Part shown: piece after piece, positions 8,712 through 17,996 of the stretch | Numbering within the stretch: the first letter of the stretch is position 1 | How the letters are laid out: each line of letters starts with the position of its first letter | Assembly (NCBI RefSeq): GCF_005844085.1 | Contig: NZ_VCDI01000003.1 | Span: 248,001 to 312,000, forward strand | From: Lichenicoccus roseus | GTDB lineage: Bacteria > Pseudomonadota > Alphaproteobacteria > Acetobacterales > Acetobacteraceae | Direction: 5' to 3' | Length of the DNA: 64,000 nt | The notes under the pieces: generated by a model | The model's input: the letters and a program-made list of their open reading frames with translations, nothing else | What the model was told of the DNA's origin: nothing | The model's database searches: none | Made by a program: the position numbers and the translations under genes

Positions 8712-9884
8712 TCAGGCGGTGTGCGGGCGAGGCGGCAGGGTGTCCAGCAGGTCCAGCACCTCCCGCGCCGCGGCTTCGGCCGGGTTGCCGGACGGGGCTC
8801 GCAGGCCGGCCATGACCGCGTCGAAGCCGTCCCGCTGCGCCTGCGCGGTGGCGGGATCGCCGAGCAGCCTGCGCACCACGCTCGCCAGGAGGTCGGGCCG
8901 GCAATCCTGCTGCAGCAGTTCGGGGACCAGGGCGCGGCCAGCCAGCAGGTTGACCATCGCCACGTGCGGCACCCGGATCAGCCGCCGCGCGATGGCGGCG
9001 GTCAGCGGATTGACCCGGTAGGTCACCGCCATCGGCACGCCGGCGAGGGCGAGCTCCAGCGTCGAGGTGCCGGACTTGGTCAGCGCCGCGCCACTGGCGG
9101 CGAAGGCATCGTGCTTGTCGTCGAGATCGGTCACCAGCACCGGCCGCAGCGGCCAGCGTCGCGCCGCCCGCAACACCTGCTCGGCCACCACCGGCGAGGC
9201 CGCGACCACCGGCACCAGGCCGGGCATGTCGCGAGCCAGCAATGCAAGGGTGCGGCCGAACACCGGCAGCAGGCGCGGCGCCTCGCTGCGCCGGCTGCCC
9301 GGCATCAGCATCAGGACGGGCGCGTCCGCCGCGATGCCATGGCGCTGCCGGAAGCGGGCCGCGTCGCCGCGATCGGCGCCGGACTGCAGCACCGGATGGC
9401 CGACGAAGCGGGCTTCCAGGCCATGCCTTCCAAAGAACGCGGGCTCGAACGGCAGCAGGCAGAGCAGCCGCTCCCACAGGCCGGGGAACTCGCGTACCCG
9501 ATGCTCGCGCCAGGCCCAGACCTGCGGGGCGACATAATGGACACGCGGGATGCCGAGCGGTGCGATGCGGCGCAGCAGGCGCAGGGTGAAGCCCGGGCTG
9601 TCGATGGTGATCACCAGATCGGGCCGGGAGGTGGTGATCGCCCCGACCGCCTGGTCCAGCCGGCGCGACAGCGAGCGCAGGCGTGGCAGCACCTCGGCCA
9701 GGCCCATCACCGCGAGGTCGCGCATCGGGAACAGGCTGTCGAGGCCCTGCTCGGTCATCCGCACGCCGCCGATGCCGGCAAAGCGCAGCCCGGGGCGGTG
9801 GGTCCGCAGTGCCTGCATCAGGCGCGCACCGAGGACGTCGCCGCTGGCCTCGCCGGCGACGATGTAGAGGGTGGCGTCCTGCAC
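8712..9884 (-). CDS. lpxB: Lipid-A-disaccharide synthase
   Basis: Membrane-associated glycosyltransferase that joins UDP-diacylglucosamine and lipid X into the lipid A disaccharide, needed for LPS. The 390 residues match the family. The diagnostic N-terminal VAGEASGDVLGARLM, the GIGG segment, the VHYVAPQVWAWRE motif, LLPFEPAFF, and the acceptor region TKSGTSTLELAL are all visible. The start is a GTG (9882-9884), one base after the hisI stop, so the two are translationally linked. The presence of lpxB indicates a lipid A-bearing outer membrane. It sits outside the common lpxD-fabZ-lpxA-lpxB cluster. Confidence 0.96.
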   Translation of the reverse strand: MQDATLYIVAGEASGDVLGARLMQALRTHRPGLRFAGIGGVRMTEQGLDSLFPMRDLAVMGLAEVLPRLRSLSRRLDQAVGAITTSRPDLVITIDSPGFTLRLLRRIAPLGIPRVHYVAPQVWAWREHRVREFPGLWERLLCLLPFEPAFFGRHGLEARFVGHPVLQSGADRGDAARFRQRHGIAADAPVLMLMPGSRRSEAPRLLPVFGRTLALLARDMPGLVPVVAASPVVAEQVLRAARRWPLRPVLVTDLDDKHDAFAASGAALTKSGTSTLELALAGVPMAVTYRVNPLTAAIARRLIRVPHVAMVNLLAGRALVPELLQQDCRPDLLASVVRRLLGDPATAQAQRDGFDAVMAGLRAPSGNPAEAAAREVLDLLDTLPPRPHTA

Positions 9885-9885
9885 G

Positions 9886-10275
9886 TCAGCGATAGAGCTG
9901 GTCGGGTGCTACGAGCGGGGCGGCGATTTCGGCAAGGCCGTCCGGGCCGGCTTCAAGATAGAAACAGCTCCGCCGCCCGGTGTGGCAGGCGACCCCGGTC
10001 TGGTCGACCAGCAGCAGCACCGCATCCTGGTCGCAATCCAGGCGCACCGAGACCACGCGCTGGGTCTGGCCGGAGCTCTCGCCCTTGCGCCACAGCCTGT
10101 TTCGGCTGCGGCTGAAATAGCAGGCCTGGCCGGTGGCGAGGGTCTCGGCCAGAGCGTCGGCGTTCATCCACGCCAGCATCAGAACCTCGCCGGTGTCATG
10201 CTGCTGGGCGATGGCGGCGATCAGGCCGTCGGGACCGAAGGCGACGCGGTCGAGGACGCGGCGATCGGCTATCAT
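9886..10275 (-). CDS. hisI: Phosphoribosyl-AMP cyclohydrolase
   Basis: Zinc enzyme of histidine biosynthesis that opens the purine ring of phosphoribosyl-AMP (third step). The 129 residues correspond to the stand-alone HisI domain, without a fused HisE. Visible signatures are [28 protein letters not shown] and the metal-binding DCDQDAVL with [11 protein letters not shown]. The ATG overlaps the ygfZ stop as ATGA, indicating coupling. Its place between ygfZ and lpxB, away from other his genes, is a housekeeping operon arrangement rather than a pathway cluster. Confidence 0.96.
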   Translation of the reverse strand: MIADRRVLDRVAFGPDGLIAAIAQQHDTGEVLMLAWMNADALAETLATGQACYFSRSRNRLWRKGESSGQTQRVVSVRLDCDQDAVLLLVDQTGVACHTGRRSCFYLEAGPDGLAEIAAPLVAPDQLYR

Positions 10276-11120
10276 GCCGTCTCGGCCGGCAGGCGCATCC
10301 AGTCCGGGATCCGGGTGCGAAGCGCATGGCCGCCGGCCCGCAGGTCGCCATGCAGGTGTTCCAGCCGCAGCAGGGCGATGCCCAGCGCGTCGCGCGACGA
10401 GCGCATGGTGCCGACTTCGAGACCGTCATGGGTGATCGGTGTGCCGGGCGCGGGCAGGGCGGCCTCGGAGGTGACCGGCACCAGCCGGCGCTTGAGCAGG
10501 CCGCGATAGCGGGTGCGGGCGGTCAGCTCCTGGCCCATGTAGCAGCCCTTGGTCCAGGAGATGCCGTGCAGTTCGTCGAAGCCGGCTTCGAGCAGGACGG
10601 TCTTCTCGCTCTCGCAGTCGCGCGCACCTTCGGGCAGGCCGAGCAGCAGGCGGTGGCGGTCCCAGTCGCTTTCATCCGCTTCCCACTCGCGCTCGGTCGG
10701 CGACAGGATGCGCCAGCCGGCATCCGGATGCCGCGGATCGGGTGCGGCGATGCTGCCGGGCTCGACCATCGCGTGCGCCTCCCGGGCCTCGGTGTCCCAG
10801 GCGACATGGACGTGCAGGTCGATCTGCCGCAGGGCGACGTCGGCGCGCAGCCGGTAGCGCGACAGCCGCTGCACCAGCATCGCCGCCTGAGCGCGCTCGC
10901 AGTCGAGCAGCAGCCGTCCGCCGTCCGGCCCATCGCTAACGGAGAGGATGAAGAAGTCGGCAAGCCACTTGCCCTGCGCGGTCAGCAGCGCCGCCCAGAC
11001 CGCCTTGCCGGGTGCCGCGAGGGCGACGTCGTTGGATACGAGTCCTTGCAGGAAGGTCACGCGATCGGGGCCGGTGACGGCGACGACCGCGCGTTCCGGG
11101 AGATGGGCCAGCTTCAGCAT
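10272..11120 (-). CDS. ygfZ: Folate-binding YgfZ / CAF17-like Fe-S cluster assembly protein
   Basis: Tetrahydrofolate-binding protein related to the glycine-cleavage T protein, which helps assemble or repair certain Fe-S enzymes. The family signature [17 protein letters not shown] lies at about residues 189-205; its cysteine is the functional residue in E. coli YgfZ. The start at 11120 gives 282 residues and the natural N-terminus [21 protein letters not shown]. The frame stays open far upstream but that part has no family resemblance and overlaps the divergent glycosyltransferase. It is the first gene of the minus-strand ygfZ-hisI-lpxB-AEC operon. Confidence 0.93.
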   Translation of the reverse strand: MLKLAHLPERAVVAVTGPDRVTFLQGLVSNDVALAAPGKAVWAALLTAQGKWLADFFILSVSDGPDGGRLLLDCERAQAAMLVQRLSRYRLRADVALRQIDLHVHVAWDTEAREAHAMVEPGSIAAPDPRHPDAGWRILSPTEREWEADESDWDRHRLLLGLPEGARDCESEKTVLLEAGFDELHGISWTKGCYMGQELTARTRYRGLLKRRLVPVTSEAALPAPGTPITHDGLEVGTMRSSRDALGIALLRLEHLHGDLRAGGHALRTRIPDWMRLPAETA

Positions 11121-11247
11121 GGCGTGAATTTGGCCTCCACGTCCGGATGCGGCAAGGGTGCCGGCGGCGTGTCTCCTCCGCGTGCCGGCCATGCGTCCGC
11201 CCCGCCTGCGCTGGATAAGCGCCACGCAATGCAATAATGCGGCGCGG

Positions 11248-12162
11248 ATGCGCGTGCTGTTCATCACTGCGACCCGGCTCGGCGACGCCGTGCTGTCCAC
11301 CGGGCTGCTCGACCACCTGGTGCGGACGATGCCGGAGGCGCGCTTCACCGTCGCCTGCGGGCCGGTCGCGTCCGGGCTGTTCGAGCGGCTGCCGCGTCGC
11401 GAACGCACGCTGGTGGTGGAGAAGCGGCGATACGACCTGCACTGGCTGCTGGTCTGGCGGCGCTGCGTCGCCACGCGCTGGGATCTCGCCATCGACCTGC
11501 GCGGCTCGGCGGTGACGCTGCTGCTGCCGGCCCGGCGGCGTGCGATCATGCGCGGCGGCCGCCGGGCCGGCCATCGCACGCTGCACCTGGCGGCGGTGCT
11601 CGGGCTGGATCCGCCGCCGTCGCCGGTGGTCTGGACCGGTGCGGCCGATGACGCCGCCGCTGCTGCGCTGCTGCCGCCTCCGGGCAAGCAGCTGGTGGCA
11701 CTCGGCCCGACCGCCAACTGGTCCGGCAAGGTGTGGCCGGCGGAGCGCTTCGTCGCCCTGTTCCGACAGCTCGCGCCGGCGTTGCCGGGGGCGGTCCCGG
11801 TGATCGTGGCGGGTCCGGGCGAGGCGGAGCGCGCGATGGCGGCGCCGGTGCTGGACGCGCTGCCCGGCGCGATCGACCTGTGCGGGCGGCTGTCGCTGCC
11901 GGGGGTGGCCGCGGCGCTGCGACGCTGCGCGCTGTTCGTCGGCAACGATTCCGGCCTGATGCACCTCGCCGCTGCCGCCGGCACGCCGACGCTCGGTCTG
12001 TTCGGGCCGTCGCGCGCGGAGGAATATGCCCCGACGGGCCGCTGCGCCGCCTTCGTTCAGGCACCGGGCCCATCCGGCGCGGCCGCCATGGACGGTCTCA
12101 CGGTGCAGGCAGTGGCCGATGCCGCCCTGCTGCTGCTCGATCGCGCAAGGCGGGAAGCATGA
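11248..12162 (+). CDS. Glycosyltransferase family 9 (LPS heptosyltransferase-like)
   Basis: Probable ADP-heptose:LPS heptosyltransferase or related GT9 enzyme acting on the LPS core at the inner membrane. The start ATG at 11248 gives MRVLFITATRLGDAVLST, the family N-terminus with the acceptor-side GD. The donor-binding block FVGNDSGLMHLAAAAGTP is at about residue 231, and LFGPSRAEEYAP follows. The 304 residues are slightly short but complete. It overlaps the next glycosyltransferase gene as ATGA (12159-12162), so the products are made together. It is divergent from ygfZ, leaving 127 bp for promoters. Confidence 0.88.
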   Translation: MRVLFITATRLGDAVLSTGLLDHLVRTMPEARFTVACGPVASGLFERLPRRERTLVVEKRRYDLHWLLVWRRCVATRWDLAIDLRGSAVTLLLPARRRAIMRGGRRAGHRTLHLAAVLGLDPPPSPVVWTGAADDAAAAALLPPPGKQLVALGPTANWSGKVWPAERFVALFRQLAPALPGAVPVIVAGPGEAERAMAAPVLDALPGAIDLCGRLSLPGVAAALRRCALFVGNDSGLMHLAAAAGTPTLGLFGPSRAEEYAPTGRCAAFVQAPGPSGAAAMDGLTVQAVADAALLLLDRARREA

Positions 12163-13181
12163 GGATCGCCCATATCATGGCGGGTGCCCGGGTTGGGGGC
12201 GCCGAGCTGTTCTACGAGAGGCTGGTCACCGCGCAGCACGGCGCCGGCAGCGCGATCCTGCCGGTGATGCGCGCCGATGCGGCACGGGCGCGGCGCCTCC
12301 GTGCCGGCGGGGTGGGGCCGTTGCAGTTGCGCTTCGGCGGCCGGCTCGACCTGCTCACCCGGCCGCGGCTGCGGCGCGCGCTGCAGCGCTTCGGTCCCGA
12401 CGTCGCGGTAGCCTGGATGAACCGGGCCGCCCGCCTCGCGCCGCGCGGCGACTGGGTGCTGGCCGGACGGCTCGGCGGCTTCTACGACCTTTCGTACTAC
12501 CGGCGCTGCGACCACCTGATCGGCAACACGCGCGGCATCGTCGACTGGATCGCGCATCAGGGCTGGCCAGCGGCACGCGTGCACTACCTGCCGAATTTCG
12601 CCACCGACCATGGCGATGTAGCGCGGTCCCGTCCGTCCTGGCTGGCGCCGGGGGCGAAGCTGGTGCTGGCGCTGGGCCGGCTGCATCGCAACAAGGCGTT
12701 CGACGTGTTGATACGCGCCATGGCGGAGATCCCCGACGCGGTCCTGCTGATCGCCGGCGAAGGCCCGGAGCGGGCATCGCTGGAGGCGCTTGCGCGTTCG
12801 GTAGGGGTGGCGTCGCGCTTGCGTATGCCGGGCTGGTCGGACGACACCGGGTCGTTGTTCGCCGCAGCCGACCTGCTGGTGTGCCCGTCCCGGCACGAGC
12901 CGCTCGGCAACGTGGTGATCGAGGCGTTCTCGGCGCGGCTGCCGGTGGTGGCGGCGTCGGCGGCCGGGCCGGTCGAGCTGATCGACAGCGGCGAGGACGG
13001 CATCCTTGTGCCGCCCGAGGACGCCCCGGCCCTGGCGGCGGCGATCGGCGCGGTGCTCGGCGATCCCGCGCTGGCGTCGCGGCTCGCGCAAGCCGGACGA
13101 CGGAAATTCGAACGCGACTTCGCCGAGGCCCCGGTGCTGGCACGCTGGGCCACGGTGCTGTCCGGACTGGAGCAGGCCTGA
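12159..13181 (+). CDS. Glycosyltransferase family 4 (GT-B fold)
   Basis: Retaining glycosyltransferase, probably adding a sugar during LPS core or surface glycan synthesis; 340 residues. Residues 1-20 (MRIAHIMAGARVGGAELFYE) are the GT4 N-terminus with the GGAE acceptor loop. The C-terminal donor domain shows ALGRLHRNKAFDVLIRA, AGEGPERASLEAL and the E-x7-E-like PSRHEPLGNVVIEA. The start ATG overlaps the GT9 stop, and its TGA overlaps the asparagine synthetase ATG by one base. The donor sugar cannot be read from the sequence. Confidence 0.9.
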   Translation: MRIAHIMAGARVGGAELFYERLVTAQHGAGSAILPVMRADAARARRLRAGGVGPLQLRFGGRLDLLTRPRLRRALQRFGPDVAVAWMNRAARLAPRGDWVLAGRLGGFYDLSYYRRCDHLIGNTRGIVDWIAHQGWPAARVHYLPNFATDHGDVARSRPSWLAPGAKLVLALGRLHRNKAFDVLIRAMAEIPDAVLLIAGEGPERASLEALARSVGVASRLRMPGWSDDTGSLFAAADLLVCPSRHEPLGNVVIEAFSARLPVVAASAAGPVELIDSGEDGILVPPEDAPALAAAIGAVLGDPALASRLAQAGRRKFERDFAEAPVLARWATVLSGLEQA

Positions 13182-14941
13182 TGTGCGGCATTGCCGGATT
13201 TGTCTTCGCCGCCGACGCGCCGCGTCCCGATAGTTCCGCGCTGGCGGCGATGACGCAGGCGCTGGCGCATCGCGGTCCGGACGGTGCCGGGCACACCATG
13301 GTGGGGCGGGTGGCGCTGGTGCATACCCGGCTCGCCATCATCGACATTGCCGGCGGCGACCAGCCGATTTTCGCGGGACCGGCGGCGCTGATCGCCAACG
13401 GCGAGATCTACAACGATCTCGCGCTGCGCGCCGCGTTGCCGGAAGTCCGTTTCGCCACCGGCAGCGACTGCGAGCCGCCGCTGCACCTGTGGCTGCGCGA
13501 CGGCGCCGCCTCGGTGGCGCGGCTGCGCGGCATGTACGCGATCGCGATCCACGAGCGCGGCACCAGCAACCTGATGCTGGCGCGCGATCCGTTCGGCATC
13601 AAGCCCCTGTACATCGCCGAACTCGAGCACGGGCTGGCCTTCGCATCGGAACCGCGCGCGCTGCTGGAAGCCGGCCTGGTGCAGCGCCAGGGCGTGCGGA
13701 CGCAGGCGCGCGACGAGCTGCTGCAACTGCAATTCACCACCGGTCGCGAAACGATCTATCCCGGTATCAGCCGCGTGCTGCCGGGAGAGACCATACGCAT
13801 CGCCGGCGGCCGGGTGCTGGATCGCACCCGCATCGACGCGCTGCCGCAGGGCCGCGTCGAGAGCATCGCCGAGCCTGCGGCGCTGGCCCGGCTGGATGCG
13901 GCGCTGGAGGAAAGCGTGGCGCTGCACTGCCGCAGCGACGTGCCGTACGGGATGTTCCTGTCAGGCGGCATCGACAGTGCGAGCGTGCTGCGCATGATGC
14001 AGCGCGTGAGCGACCAGCCGGTGCGCGCCTTTACCGCCGCCTTCGACGTGCGCGGCGCCGCCGACGAGAGCACGCAGGCGGCGGTGGTGGCGAAGGCCTG
14101 CGGCGCGCGGCACGAGATCATGCGCATCGACGAGGCGATGGTCTGGCGTCACCTGCCGGAGATCGTGGCGTCGTTCGACGATCCGGTCGCCGACTATGCG
14201 ATCATCCCGACCTGGCTGCTGGCACGCCGGGCCTCGCGCGAGATGAAGGTGATCCTCAGCGGCGAGGGCGGCGACGAGATGTTCGCCGGCTACGGACGCT
14301 ATCGCCGGGCGATGCGGCCATGGTGGCGTGGCGGGCGCGGGATGCGCCGGCAGGGCACCTTCGACGGGCTCGGCGTGCTGCGCCGGCAGCCGTTGCACTG
14401 GCGCGACGGGATCGCGGCGATCGAGCTGCGCGTGCCGCAGCGCGGGTCGCGGCTGGCGGCGGCGCAGGAGAGCGACATCGCCGAGTGGCTGCCGCACGAT
14501 TTGCTGCTCAAGCTCGACCGCTGCCTGATGGCGCACGGGGTGGAAGGCCGCACGCCGCTGCTCGATCCGGCGGTGGCGGCGGCCGGCTTCCTGCTGCCGG
14601 ACGACCTCAAGGTGCGCGGCCGGATGGGCAAGTGGCTGCTGCGGCGCTGGCTGGAGACGCAGTTGCCGGAAGCGCGGCCGTTCGCGCCGAAGCAAGGCTT
14701 CACCGTCCCGGTCGGCGCCTGGATCGCCGGCGCCGGCGATCGGCTGGCGTCCCTGGTGGCGCGCCAGCCGGGCATCGAGGAGATCGCGGCGCCGGAGGCG
14801 GTGATGCGGCTGTTCCGGCACGCGACCGGCCGCCGAGAGCAGCATGCGGCTTGGACCCTGCTGTTCTATGCGCTCTGGCACCGCACGCATGTGCTCGGGC
14901 TGGCGCCGGAAGGCGACGTGTTCGAGACGCTGGCGGCCTGA
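13181..14941 (+). CDS. asnB: Asparagine synthetase (glutamine-hydrolysing)
   Basis: Two-domain amidotransferase. Residue 2 is the catalytic Cys (MCGIAGFVF) of the N-terminal glutaminase domain. The synthetase domain has the PP-loop SGGIDSAS near residue 262 and SGEGGDEMFAGY near 363. The 586 residues fit the AsnB family. The ATG at 13181 shares its first base with the glycosyltransferase stop (TGATG), showing tight coupling to sugar-transfer genes. Free asparagine synthesis is the default role. The context also allows amidation of a uronic or other sugar acid in a surface glycan, as known for WbpS-type homologues; this is inference. Confidence 0.9.
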   Translation: MCGIAGFVFAADAPRPDSSALAAMTQALAHRGPDGAGHTMVGRVALVHTRLAIIDIAGGDQPIFAGPAALIANGEIYNDLALRAALPEVRFATGSDCEPPLHLWLRDGAASVARLRGMYAIAIHERGTSNLMLARDPFGIKPLYIAELEHGLAFASEPRALLEAGLVQRQGVRTQARDELLQLQFTTGRETIYPGISRVLPGETIRIAGGRVLDRTRIDALPQGRVESIAEPAALARLDAALEESVALHCRSDVPYGMFLSGGIDSASVLRMMQRVSDQPVRAFTAAFDVRGAADESTQAAVVAKACGARHEIMRIDEAMVWRHLPEIVASFDDPVADYAIIPTWLLARRASREMKVILSGEGGDEMFAGYGRYRRAMRPWWRGGRGMRRQGTFDGLGVLRRQPLHWRDGIAAIELRVPQRGSRLAAAQESDIAEWLPHDLLLKLDRCLMAHGVEGRTPLLDPAVAAAGFLLPDDLKVRGRMGKWLLRRWLETQLPEARPFAPKQGFTVPVGAWIAGAGDRLASLVARQPGIEEIAAPEAVMRLFRHATGRREQHAAWTLLFYALWHRTHVLGLAPEGDVFETLAA

Positions 14942-15047
14942 CCGGCGTCTGGCTGAAAGGGCAGGCTGTTCGCCGGCGTGGTCATGCGCGAGCTGAAGCG
15001 CCGCCTGCAACTGCACTGCAGAGCTTCGGATTGAACAGCAACATCAG

Positions 15048-15067
15048 CGAGGGGATCGAATATCCCT
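15048..15067. terminator. Weak hairpin between convergent asnB and phosphate transporter genes
   Basis: GAGGG (15048-15052) and CCCTC (15063-15067) can pair over a 10-nt A/T-rich loop in the 152-bp convergent gap. The stem is short and the T-run (TTCC) is poor, so the terminator role is tentative. Confidence 0.3.
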
Positions 15068-15093
15068 CTTCCGCGGTGGTCTCTCGATCGCCG

Positions 15094-16101
15094 TCAGCGG
15101 GCCAGCCCGGCCAGCCAGAAGCACAGGGCGCCGACCGCGGCCGAGGCCGGCAAGGTCACCACCCAGGCCACCACGATGCTGCGCGCGATGCCCCAGCGCA
15201 CCGCGGACGTGCGTCGCGCGGCACCGACGCCGACCACCGCGCCGATGACGGTGTGCGTGGTCGAGACCGGTACGCCGAGCCAGGTGGCGCCGAACAAGGC
15301 CAACGCGCCGCCGGTCTCGGCGCAGAAGCCCTGGATCGGCTTGAGGTCGGTGATGCGCGAGCCGACCGTGCGCACGATGCGCCAGCCGCCGCTGAAGGTG
15401 CCGAGCGCCATCGCCGCCTGGCAGGACAGCACCACCCAGAGCGGCACGTGGAAGCCGCCATGCAGCCGGCCCTGCGAGACAAGCAGCACGGTGATGATGC
15501 CCATGGTCTTCTGCGCGTCGTTGCCGCCGTGCCCGAGGCTGAGCAGCGACGAGGAGACGAGTTGCAGCACCCGGTAGCGGCGGTCGGCGGCGAACGGCGT
15601 CTCGCGCAGCGACAGCCAGGCGGTTGCCAGCACCAGGCCGACCGCGAGCAGGAAGCCGATCAGCGGCGACAGCAGGATCGCGGCGGCCACCGTGTCGAGG
15701 CCGCTCCAGTGGATCGCGGCGGGCCCCGCCTTGGCCATCGCCGAGCCGACCAGGCCGCCGATGAGCGCGTGGCTGCTGCTCGACGGGATGCCGAAGATCC
15801 AGGTGATGACGTTCCAGGCGATCGCCCCGGCCAGTGCGCCGAACACCACCCGCGCATCGATCACGCCGTGCATGACCAGGCCGTTGCCGACGGTGTTGGC
15901 GACGTGCAGGCCGAACACCAGGAAGGCGATGAAGTTGAAGAACGCCGCCCAGAACACCGCGGTGATCGGGCGCAGCACGCGGGTGGACACCACGGTCGCG
16001 ATCGAGTTGGAGCTGTCATGCATGCCGTTGAGGAAGTCGAACAGCAGCGCGGTGGCGACCAGCGCGAACAGGGCGGCCGGCGGCAGCGACCCGGGATGCA
16101 T
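15094..16101 (-). CDS. Inorganic phosphate transporter, Pit family
   Basis: Low-affinity phosphate (metal-phosphate)/H+ symporter in the inner membrane; 335 residues. Both halves of the family repeat are present: the signature FLNGMHDSSNSIATVVSTR near residue 25 and SLGHGGNDAQKTMGIIT in the second half, each with its Asn/Asp core. SSSSHALIGG and STTHTVIGA mark the equivalent helices. The start at 16101 is 8 nt after the stop of the PhoU-like gene, so the two form one transcript. The frame continues upstream through that gene but without family resemblance. Confidence 0.93.
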   Translation of the reverse strand: MHPGSLPPAALFALVATALLFDFLNGMHDSSNSIATVVSTRVLRPITAVFWAAFFNFIAFLVFGLHVANTVGNGLVMHGVIDARVVFGALAGAIAWNVITWIFGIPSSSSHALIGGLVGSAMAKAGPAAIHWSGLDTVAAAILLSPLIGFLLAVGLVLATAWLSLRETPFAADRRYRVLQLVSSSLLSLGHGGNDAQKTMGIITVLLVSQGRLHGGFHVPLWVVLSCQAAMALGTFSGGWRIVRTVGSRITDLKPIQGFCAETGGALALFGATWLGVPVSTTHTVIGAVVGVGAARRTSAVRWGIARSIVVAWVVTLPASAAVGALCFWLAGLAR

Positions 16102-16109
16102 CGCGGCGG

Positions 16110-16778
16110 TCAGACCTGCTCGACGACGATGCTCTCGAGCACGTCGGCCACGTCCTCGCAGCGGTCGACCACGCTCTCGATCAGGTCGTACACCTTCTCC
16201 ACCAGCAGCTTGTCGCCGGCCGACCGGTCGGACGCGAACAGCCGGCGCAGCCCGAGGTCGCAGAGGTCGTCGGCCTCGCCCTCGGCCTCGCGCACACGAA
16301 GCTGCATGGCGTTCAGCGGCTCGACGTTGCGCGCGATCGCGTTCAGCAGCGGCATGCTGTCGCGTATCACGGTGGTCGCCCGCACCGCGCACTCGGCCAT
16401 CGCGGTCATCTCGGCACTCGGCGCCACGCCGTAGAGCCGGATGCGCCGGCCGGCCTCCTTCATCAGGTCGATGGTGTCGTCGAGCGCGGTGGTGAGTTCC
16501 AGGATCTGGCTGCGGTCGAACGGCGTGATGAAGCTGCGGTGGATGGCCTGGATGGTCTGCCGGGTGACGTCGTCGGCGGCCTCCTCGTAGCGGCAGATGT
16601 CGGCGTAGTGCGCCTCGAGGTCGCCGCCGGAGAGCAGGTCGCGGAAGGCGACGGCGCCCTCCACCACGTGGCGCGAATGCTGGCACAGCCGGGCCACGAA
16701 CTGCTCGTCGTGCGGCATCAGGGCGCGCAGCGGGCGCAGGATGCGGCCGAGCATGCCCTCCCGGCCGGTCAGTTCCAT
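16110..16778 (-). CDS. DUF47 (PhoU-like) phosphate transport accessory protein
   Basis: Cytoplasmic helical-bundle protein of the DUF47/YkaA family (PF01865), which regularly pairs with Pit transporters and is thought to control their activity. From 16778 the product has 222 residues starting MELTGREGMLGRILRPLRAL. An in-frame ATG eight codons later is an alternative. Family-typical text includes RYEEAADDVTRQTI and ITPFDRSQILELTTALDDTIDLM. It is encoded directly upstream of the Pit gene on the minus strand. No clear Pho box was found in the 199-bp divergent region, so phosphate control is not shown. Confidence 0.9.
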   Translation of the reverse strand: MELTGREGMLGRILRPLRALMPHDEQFVARLCQHSRHVVEGAVAFRDLLSGGDLEAHYADICRYEEAADDVTRQTIQAIHRSFITPFDRSQILELTTALDDTIDLMKEAGRRIRLYGVAPSAEMTAMAECAVRATTVIRDSMPLLNAIARNVEPLNAMQLRVREAEGEADDLCDLGLRRLFASDRSAGDKLLVEKVYDLIESVVDRCEDVADVLESIVVEQV

Positions 16779-16977
16779 GGCGTTCCGCTCATTCCCGCTC
16801 CCTACGGTAGCGCCGCGCCGGCGGCAATCCTGCAGGCGCCGCAATGCAGCCTTTACGTCAGCCCGGCGCAAAGCGCATGGCGGCTTTACGGCGGCCTCGG
16901 CCAGATCTGCGATCGAGACACTGGCTGTCCTGTCGGCCGGGTGTCCCCAACCATCGATCCTGGAGCCAACGAACGCG

Positions 16978-17931
16978 ATGCTCACCAGCACCCACCAAGC
17001 CGGACACGAGCGACGACCGGCGGCGCCGGACGACGCCGCCTCCGCCTATGACCTCGCCGGGGCCGGCTACGTTGCCTATGCGGACGGCGACGCGCTGCGG
17101 CCGCTGGATTTTTCCAGCCGTTACGGTCACGCCGACCGGCAGATCTGGGCGCGGATCGACGCGATGCTTACCGGTCTCGCCGCCTCCGGCCGCACCAGCC
17201 TGCGCGTCCTCGATGCCGGTTGCGGACCCGGCACCTGGCTGCTGCGCCTGGCGCGGCGTGCGGCGGCGCTCGGCTTTACCGACATCGCGGCGGACGGCTT
17301 CGACATCTCCGGCACGATGATCGAGCTCGCCCGCGGGGCCGCGGCGGCTCTGGAGGCGCCCGGGCTGCGGCTGTCCTTCACGGTGGCCGACGCCACCGAG
17401 CCGCTGCCCTTCACGGATGGTGCCTTCGATCTCTGCCTCTGCCTCTACGGCGTCCTCAACCATATCCCCCGCCCGGCCATGCATGCGGTCGCCGCCGAAC
17501 TCGCGCGCGTCACCGCCGGCACGCTGTTCGTCACCGTGCGCACCGTCGGCAGCCTGCCCACCATCTACATCGACGGCGTCGAGAAGGCCGCCGCGTGGCG
17601 CCAGGACAACAGCCTGGACCGGCTCGACATCGACATGCGCGACGGCACCCATGTCAGCTTCGTGTCGCACCTGTTCAGCGCGCGCGAGCTGGAGGCGCTG
17701 TTCGCGGCCAAGCTGTCGATGCAGCAGGTCACCGGCCTCGACCTGTTCCACAGCCGGTTCGCGCCGCATCCGCACTGGAACCCGGCGATCGGCGACGAGG
17801 GCGAGTTCCAGCATGATCTCGACGAGCTCGAGCGCCGCTACGCGCACAGCCGGCACTTCCTCGACCGCGCGTCGCACATCCTGCTGACCGGCCGGAGCCT
17901 GCCTCCGGGACAGGGCCGTCGTCCCGGCTAG
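16978..17931 (+). CDS. SAM-dependent class I methyltransferase
   Basis: Predicted S-adenosylmethionine methyltransferase of unknown substrate; 317 residues. Motif I is VLDAGCGPGTW at about 77-87, followed by the acidic loop DGFDISGTMIELA, motif II-like FTDGAFDLCLCLYGVLNHI and a C-terminal part rich in His and Arg. The start ATG at 16978 is chosen because the upstream open part lacks similarity. It is divergent from the DUF47 gene and 65 bp upstream of the dihydroorotase gene. The context does not identify a target; small-molecule acceptors are more likely than nucleic acids for this domain type. Confidence 0.8.
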   Translation: MLTSTHQAGHERRPAAPDDAASAYDLAGAGYVAYADGDALRPLDFSSRYGHADRQIWARIDAMLTGLAASGRTSLRVLDAGCGPGTWLLRLARRAAALGFTDIAADGFDISGTMIELARGAAAALEAPGLRLSFTVADATEPLPFTDGAFDLCLCLYGVLNHIPRPAMHAVAAELARVTAGTLFVTVRTVGSLPTIYIDGVEKAAAWRQDNSLDRLDIDMRDGTHVSFVSHLFSARELEALFAAKLSMQQVTGLDLFHSRFAPHPHWNPAIGDEGEFQHDLDELERRYAHSRHFLDRASHILLTGRSLPPGQGRRPG

Positions 17932-17996
17932 CATCTCGATCCCCGTGCGTGCCGCGTCTAGATAGACCGGCGGATGCGGCGCAGCGGGAGACGGCG

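Noticed and set aside
11121-11247. GCCGGC pair as a hairpin between ygfZ and the GT9 gene
   Set aside because: GCCGGC is itself a common palindrome in such DNA and the inner bases do not pair well.
16779-16977. Possible Pho box upstream of the DUF47-Pit operon (CTGTCCTGTC)
   Set aside because: Only a partial half-site match with wrong spacing; not enough to claim PhoB control.
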